From the NCBI GenBank assembly GCA_005792225.1, contig SXSP01000331.1:1-9453 (forward strand): DNA of 9,453 bases, read 5' to 3'. This document shows, one piece after another, positions 5,874 through 9,453 of the stretch. Under the pieces are notes generated by a model. That model was not told the origin of the DNA. It worked only from the letters and a program-made list of their open reading frames with translations, and did not search any database. Made by a program: the position numbers and the translations under genes. Position 1 is the stretch's first letter; each line of letters begins with the position of its first letter. This stretch comes from Bdellovibrionales bacterium (GTDB lineage: Bacteria; Bdellovibrionota; Bdellovibrionia; Bdellovibrionales; JAMPXM01).

Positions 5874-7328
5874 ATGCTTGCAAAACTCTTTCAGGTGATG
5901 CCCCAATCGATCAGGTTTCTTATAGTACTCCTCTTTCATCTAGCGGTTTCAATCGCGGAGGCGACGTCGCTTTTTAACCTCACCGGGTCGGTTCACGGCT
6001 TCGGAGACGTTGTGGGTCCTTACCTTTTGTCGAAACGGATGGTGGAGTCGGGCGAGACGGTTTACGTCTTACTTGATGCGCGAGCGGAGCGGGTTCTCAA
6101 AACGTTTCTCGAAACGCCCGGTGAGCTCGTGTCTCGAGAAGGAATTCATTTTGTTCGGCTCGAGGATCTCCCCGAACTTCCGAAGATCGATCGATTGTTC
6201 GAAGTGTTCCTAGGAGCTCGTTCGGCGACGGGAACGAACGTCGACGTTCGCCCTTACTTGAGGTGGCAACCCGAGACGATCATCGAAGCGCAAGATCTCC
6301 ATAGCCCCTTCGGTCGTCCTCGGTTTCCGTTGGATCTTTTGGCGACGGGTGTGAGCCAGATTAAGACGTCGCGCGGGAGTCTCCAGTTTTCAGCGGCTGG
6401 TCTGGGGCGCGAGCGACTCGGAATTCTTGTGGATAAATCTGTTGATCGTTATGTCGGAAAAACTCTGGAAGAGCGAAGAGCGCTTGCCGCAGAAGTTTTT
6501 GGAGAATCATCTCTCATTCGAGAGCTGATTCAACGCACGACTCATGCAGAGGCGAAGCTCGGCTTCGCCTACGGTATTCATAACGAAGTTTTCGAGAGCG
6601 AAGTTTGGAAGCCCTATCCAGGTCAGTTTGCTTCGTATCTCGAGGGAGTGAAAGCCATCGCTCAAGAGTCCGGTGCCCCGGTGATTCTCTTGAGTCCGAA
6701 TGATCGCGGAGCGCTCGATAAAGCGCGGGGCACTGTAGATGCGAAAATCTTAGGGCTTGAGGACCTCGCTCATTTGAAGAGTTTGAAGAAAAAGGAAGTC
6801 TACGTTGTCGCGACCGGACCCATCAGCAACCGTCAGTTCGTGGCCCTGACTGCGGTCTCTGATATTCCTTACTTGATCGAGGGAGACAGCAGTCTTTCGG
6901 CGGCCGTGCGTCTCGGAAAGCCGTTTGCGATGTTGAAGGGACCTTGGGGTCTCTTCGGAATTGATGGACTCTCCCGAGCTCTCAGCGAAGCCGGGGCGAC
7001 GTGGGCTCCGACCGTTTATCCAATTCGCGATCAGCAGGGGACCGACGCGCCAAATTTTTCGAGTCTCCCCCAAATGGCGCGAGATACGGCGGTCTTTTCG
7101 AAACTGAAGGCGAACGCCAACGACTGGGCCCAGTCCCTCTTGACGATCGTCGCACTGGCCGAGGGAAGAAAAAATCCCGTCGATGTCTTTGCCGTCATTC
7201 GTGATCCGCTTCTGCGTTACTCGTACGAGACTCGCTTTGGAAAAACCACCGCCCTTCGTGAGTCAGAGTACTTTGAGTCCATCCTCGCGGCGAAGTCTCG
7301 CCTGAGCTGCCGCGCGGCCTTTCACTGA
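5874..7328 (+). CDS. Exported or membrane-anchored protein with GT-B glycosyltransferase-like features (tentative)
   Basis: A 484-residue protein with an N-terminal hydrophobic segment (about 13-29) after R14, ending SIAEA, so it is either a signal peptide or a single membrane anchor. The mature N-terminus NLTGSVHGFGDVVGPYLLSK (35-54) looks like the first Rossmann strand-loop-helix of a GT-B enzyme with a GFGD loop. Near the C-terminal half, VVATGPISNRQFVALTAVSD (311-330) and YLIEGDSSLSAAVRLGKPFA (333-352) resemble the donor-side GT-B pattern in which a D/EGDxSLSxAxxxGKPF loop contacts the donor. The first ATG (5874) has no Shine-Dalgarno; an in-frame TGA at 5844 limits any extension, and M9 (5898) is an alternative that keeps the hydrophobic segment. 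It has only one cysteine near the end (C479). The fold call rests on motif resemblance; the function is unknown. Confidence 0.6.
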   Translation: MLAKLFQVMPQSIRFLIVLLFHLAVSIAEATSLFNLTGSVHGFGDVVGPYLLSKRMVESGETVYVLLDARAERVLKTFLETPGELVSREGIHFVRLEDLPELPKIDRLFEVFLGARSATGTNVDVRPYLRWQPETIIEAQDLHSPFGRPRFPLDLLATGVSQIKTSRGSLQFSAAGLGRERLGILVDKSVDRYVGKTLEERRALAAEVFGESSLIRELIQRTTHAEAKLGFAYGIHNEVFESEVWKPYPGQFASYLEGVKAIAQESGAPVILLSPNDRGALDKARGTVDAKILGLEDLAHLKSLKKKEVYVVATGPISNRQFVALTAVSDIPYLIEGDSSLSAAVRLGKPFAMLKGPWGLFGIDGLSRALSEAGATWAPTVYPIRDQQGTDAPNFSSLPQMARDTAVFSKLKANANDWAQSLLTIVALAEGRKNPVDVFAVIRDPLLRYSYETRFGKTTALRESEYFESILAAKSRLSCRAAFH

Positions 7329-7442
7329 AGGCGTTTTAGATTTCACATCCTTCGACCAGAACGCCCCGGCTGGCCTTTCTGTGGCTGAAGAGCTATGGCC
7401 TGATAAATAGGCAGACAGAGTAAAACCACGGAAGGGGAAAGC

Positions 7443-8327
7443 ATGGGAAAATGGATTTTCCTGGCGCTCCTGGTTTCAGCGTTCAGTGCTTCGGCGCTCG
7501 CGCACCAAACCGGGCAGCGGCAACTTTGCAAAGGATTCTTGCCAGAAAACGATCTCTACATTCCGGAGTACTCCGCATCTCTCGCGGGCCGTGCACCGGG
7601 AATCACTAAGACACAATTCAATTCAATACTCGATAAAGTCCAGGCCGAATACTCACAGGAGATCGCGCGACTGGGGGCGAAGTTCAAAATCGAACGGAAG
7701 TGGAGCGATGGAACCGTCAACGCTTACGCCTATCAAGATGGGCGCACGTGGATCATCGCGATGTACGGCGGAATGGCTCGACATTCGGCCATGACCGCGG
7801 ATGGCTTCTTGAGTGTCGCCTGCCACGAGGTTGGTCACCATCTCGGAGGCTCACCGAAATCAAAGATGGAAGATGGCCAATGGGCCAGTATCGAAGGCCA
7901 GTCGGATTATTACGCGACCCTTAAATGTTTGCGGCGCATGTTCTTGCGTGACGACAACGCCAAGGCTCTCGCTTCGATGAAGCTTGATCCGACGGCGGTG
8001 AGCTACTGTCGGGCTCAGGGGTTTAGTCAACAAGACGAGTTGATCTGCATTCGTGGCGCAATGGCGGGAGTCAACCTCGCCAGTGTTCTCGCGATCATGG
8101 ATCAAAACAAAGTTCCGAAACTCACGACGCCGGATCCGCGTCGCGTTTGGACTACGTACGAAGAACATCCCCGCGCCCAGTGCCGAATGGATACTTACTT
8201 CCAAGGGGCGCTCTGCCGAGTCCCATACAACCAAAGTTTAGACAATCGTGATTATCGGACGGGTACTTGCGATGATCCGAGTGCTTATGCTCATGGTCTG
8301 CGTCCCCGCTGTTGGTTCGCTCCCTGA
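7443..8327 (+). CDS. Exported cysteine-rich zinc metalloprotease-like protein (HEVGH)
   Basis: A 294-residue protein with a Sec signal peptide (MGKWIFLALLVSAFSASALA, cleavage likely after A20) and good spacing from GAAGGGG (7431-7437). CHEVGHHLGG (127-136) is a zincin HExxH motif with H128 and H132 as zinc ligands and E129 as catalytic base; the downstream EGQSDYY (151-157) may give the third ligand (E151 or D155), as in M48-like gluzincins. Nine cysteines (29, 127, 162, 189, 202, 247, 258, 276, 290) suggest a disulfide-stabilised periplasmic or secreted enzyme. One may be unpaired, possibly C127, which directly precedes the HExxH. The C-terminal part carries HPRAQCRMDTYFQGALC (242-258) and ends RPRCWFAP. 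It most likely hydrolyses peptides outside the cytoplasm. The exact peptidase family and target are not certain. Confidence 0.8.
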   Translation: MGKWIFLALLVSAFSASALAHQTGQRQLCKGFLPENDLYIPEYSASLAGRAPGITKTQFNSILDKVQAEYSQEIARLGAKFKIERKWSDGTVNAYAYQDGRTWIIAMYGGMARHSAMTADGFLSVACHEVGHHLGGSPKSKMEDGQWASIEGQSDYYATLKCLRRMFLRDDNAKALASMKLDPTAVSYCRAQGFSQQDELICIRGAMAGVNLASVLAIMDQNKVPKLTTPDPRRVWTTYEEHPRAQCRMDTYFQGALCRVPYNQSLDNRDYRTGTCDDPSAYAHGLRPRCWFAP

Positions 8328-8335
8328 TCTCTCAA

Positions 8336-8358
8336 CGCGAGGCGCTCGCGCCCGCGAG
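8336..8358. repeat. Three-arm alternating inverted repeat CGCGAG/CTCGCG/CGCGAG
   Basis: CGCGAG (8336-8341), CTCGCG (8345-8350) and CGCGAG (8353-8358) lie within 23 bases. The middle arm can pair with either outer arm, with a three-base or a two-base loop, so two mutually exclusive stems are possible. It starts nine bases after the metalloprotease stop and has no U-run after it. It may be a 3'-end structure; the rest of the 8328-8474 gap shows nothing clear. Confidence 0.35.
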
Positions 8359-8474
8359 TGTCTCGGATCTGCCCCAAGGGCCATCGTAGTATCTTCATTT
8401 AATAGTGCCGAATCGATTGCCGATAGGAAAGAGAGGCTAAAACTGGCCAGTACTGTCCTGTCGGGGAACGTTGG

Positions 8475-9146
8475 ATGAAGGGCACAGTCACAAATTGTAC
8501 GAAGAGAATAAATGAGAAGGGTCTCTTTCTCGTCGAAGTTCTCATTGCGATGGCGCTCTCTTCGGTCGTCGTTTTCGCGACTCTCTACCTTTCCAGTCAT
8601 AGTTCAGAGAGTGCGAGTCGCCGAGCTCGTGAATCGAAGTCCTACGCCGTTCTCCAGAGTGCGACTGAGGCACTCATGATCACCGCGGGACAAGACGGAA
8701 GCCTCGACCCGGGTACTCACACGCGCTATTACGACGCTCAAGGAAATCCGGCGACGGATGGTCCTCTCCGCCTGGAGTGGACTGTCACCTCAGGCGTACC
8801 GCTCGCAAACTTAGCGGAAATCCGTGTCACCACTTCATGGAAAAATGGTCTGGGGCAGGAGCAGAAATCTGCCGTTACGTTCTACAGAGCGCAGCCCTCG
8901 AAGGGTGATCAGCACACGACCGAAACCGTTTGGTTGGTGCCGCCGACTCCCACTCCCACGCCAAAACCTGCGACTCCAACTCCAACACCACGGCCGGCAA
9001 CGCCAACTCCGACGCCGAGACCGGCAACACCCAAGCCGATGCCTACGGCAACGCCGACTCCGCGGCCCCCGACGCCTGTGCCCACACCGCGGCCTCCGAC
9101 GCCCATTCCGACGCCCACGCCGAGGCCGACGGCGAACCCGAGGTAG
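8475..9146 (+). CDS. Type IV prepilin-like minor pilin with a Pro/Thr-rich C-terminal tail
   Basis: A 223-residue protein with a class III (type IV prepilin) leader: a short basic start, then KG|LFLVEVLIAMALSSVVVF, with cleavage by prepilin peptidase after G16 and E21 at +5. A hydrophobic helix (17-40) follows, as in PilV- or GspI/J-type minor pilins. Residues 41-150 form a small pilin head. Residues 156-223 are a low-complexity tail, with about 32 Pro and 19 Thr of 68 residues, eight Lys/Arg and no acidic residue. GGGGAA (8463-8468) precedes the ATG. The stop is four bases before the next prepilin gene, so they form an operon. Minor pilins prime pilus or pseudopilus assembly in the inner membrane and sit at the tip. 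The tail is not part of the usual pilin plan. PilV-like is my best guess; I give no symbol. Confidence 0.85.
   Translation: MKGTVTNCTKRINEKGLFLVEVLIAMALSSVVVFATLYLSSHSSESASRRARESKSYAVLQSATEALMITAGQDGSLDPGTHTRYYDAQGNPATDGPLRLEWTVTSGVPLANLAEIRVTTSWKNGLGQEQKSAVTFYRAQPSKGDQHTTETVWLVPPTPTPTPKPATPTPTPRPATPTPTPRPATPKPMPTATPTPRPPTPVPTPRPPTPIPTPTPRPTANPR
8940..9143 (+). repeat. Degenerate Pro/Thr-coding repeat tract
   Basis: This 204-bp tract encodes the 68-residue minor-pilin tail. The protein repeats variants of PTPTPRPAT and PTPRPPT, while the codons are mixed (CCA, CCC, CCG and CCT for Pro; ACA, ACC-free but ACG and ACT for Thr). The mixed codons argue for an old repeat kept at the protein level rather than a recent DNA expansion. 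Opposite-strand reading frames across it (Gly-Val repeats) are by-products. Confidence 0.85.
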
Positions 9147-9150
9147 GGGC

Positions 9151-9453
9151 ATGAAGAAGCTCGGCGAGGTCGGACTCAGCTTACTTGAACTTCTCATCTC
9201 GATCTCGATCGGGAGCATCTTGCTCGTCTCGGTTTTATCCGTTTCATTAAACGGAATTCGTTTGGCAACGAAGTCAGGGTTCGAGCAGGACATCCTGGTC
9301 GACGGAATGCTTCTCGTAGATTACTTCTCACGTGAGATTCCGAGCGCGGGTGGCTACGGAATTCCGGCGAACGGAGCGATTTTAGTTGAAAACAATTGCG
9401 CCGCGCGCGGTCCCACTCTACCGAATTGTACGGGATCTGATCGGGTTACGACC
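9151..9453 (+). CDS. PilW-like type IV prepilin (5' part, cut by window edge)
   Basis: The open frame runs from ATG at 9151 to the window end, giving 101 residues. The leader MKKLGEVG|LSLLELLISISI has the prepilin peptidase site after G8 and Glu at +5 (E13), followed by a hydrophobic helix to about residue 32. DYFSREIPSAGGYGIP resembles the segment after the helix in PilW-type minor pilins (SREI-x-x-AG-x-G-type), and two cysteines (85 and 95) in NNCAARGPTLPNCTGSDRVT may form a disulfide. It follows the previous prepilin gene by four bases, with GAGG (9140-9143) seven bases before the ATG. PilW-like minor pilins work with the other minor pilins to start pilus assembly. The gene continues beyond the window. 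Confidence 0.85.
   Translation, partial: MKKLGEVGLSLLELLISISIGSILLVSVLSVSLNGIRLATKSGFEQDILVDGMLLVDYFSREIPSAGGYGIPANGAILVENNCAARGPTLPNCTGSDRVTT

Noticed and set aside
7402..7408. GATAAAT as a -10 element before the metalloprotease
   Set aside because: No acceptable -35 at the right distance; not strong enough to list as a promoter.
8248..8478. 76-residue frame ending with an ATGA overlap on the prepilin start
   Set aside because: It begins out of frame inside the conserved end of the metalloprotease, has no ribosome site at its GTG or internal ATG, and matches no family; the ATGA overlap could be chance.
8835..9293. Arg-rich and Gly-Val-repeat minus-strand frames over the pilin tail
   Set aside because: Direct consequence of reading the Pro/Thr codon tract in reverse; the forward frame has a prepilin leader and ribosome site.

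Overview
The window reads like ordinary chromosome of a Gram-negative bacterium with moderate-to-high GC. Genes are close together on both strands, and several products carry Sec-type signal peptides followed by cysteine-rich mature regions. A type IV pilin-like gene pair begins at the right end. The mix of exported cysteine-rich proteins, an exported HEVGH metalloprotease, minor pilins and an orphan TPR/winged-helix regulator suggests a deltaproteobacterial or Bdellovibrionota-like organism. That placement is an inference from style; there is no rRNA or marker gene to confirm it. I see no insertion sequence, phage gene, CRISPR array, tRNA or rRNA.

Left part (1-2715). The 3' end of an unidentified gene (2-163) is followed by a strong hairpin. 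A MarR-family regulator (355-858, minus) is divergent from a two-gene operon (980-2679, plus) encoding an Old Yellow Enzyme-type flavin ene-reductase and an NAD(P)-binding atypical SDR/NmrA-like protein. The two operon genes overlap by one base (TAATG). The 121-bp divergent spacer holds a perfect 18-bp palindrome and a near-identical second copy exactly 30 bp away, almost certainly operators for the MarR protein. The likely circuit is a small-molecule-responsive switch for a detoxification or reductive module. The operon ends in a hairpin terminator.

Middle part (2789-5800). A large minus-strand gene encodes a protein with a helical TPR-like N-terminal region and two winged-helix-like segments. 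It probably starts at an unusual CTG codon behind a perfect AGGAGG. Divergent from it is a secreted protein with six cysteines after the signal peptide, and then a DUF71/Dph6-like ATP pyrophosphatase.

Right part (5874-9453). An exported or membrane-anchored protein has a weak GT-B glycosyltransferase-like look. Next come an exported zinc-metalloprotease-like protein with nine cysteines and two consecutive type IV prepilin-like genes. The first prepilin carries a 68-residue Pro/Thr-rich, purely basic C-terminal tail. The second is PilW-like and is cut by the window edge.

The observations most worth following up are the Pro/Thr tail on the minor pilin, the two-site operator, the probable CTG start of the TPR/winged-helix regulator, and the exported GT-B-like protein.
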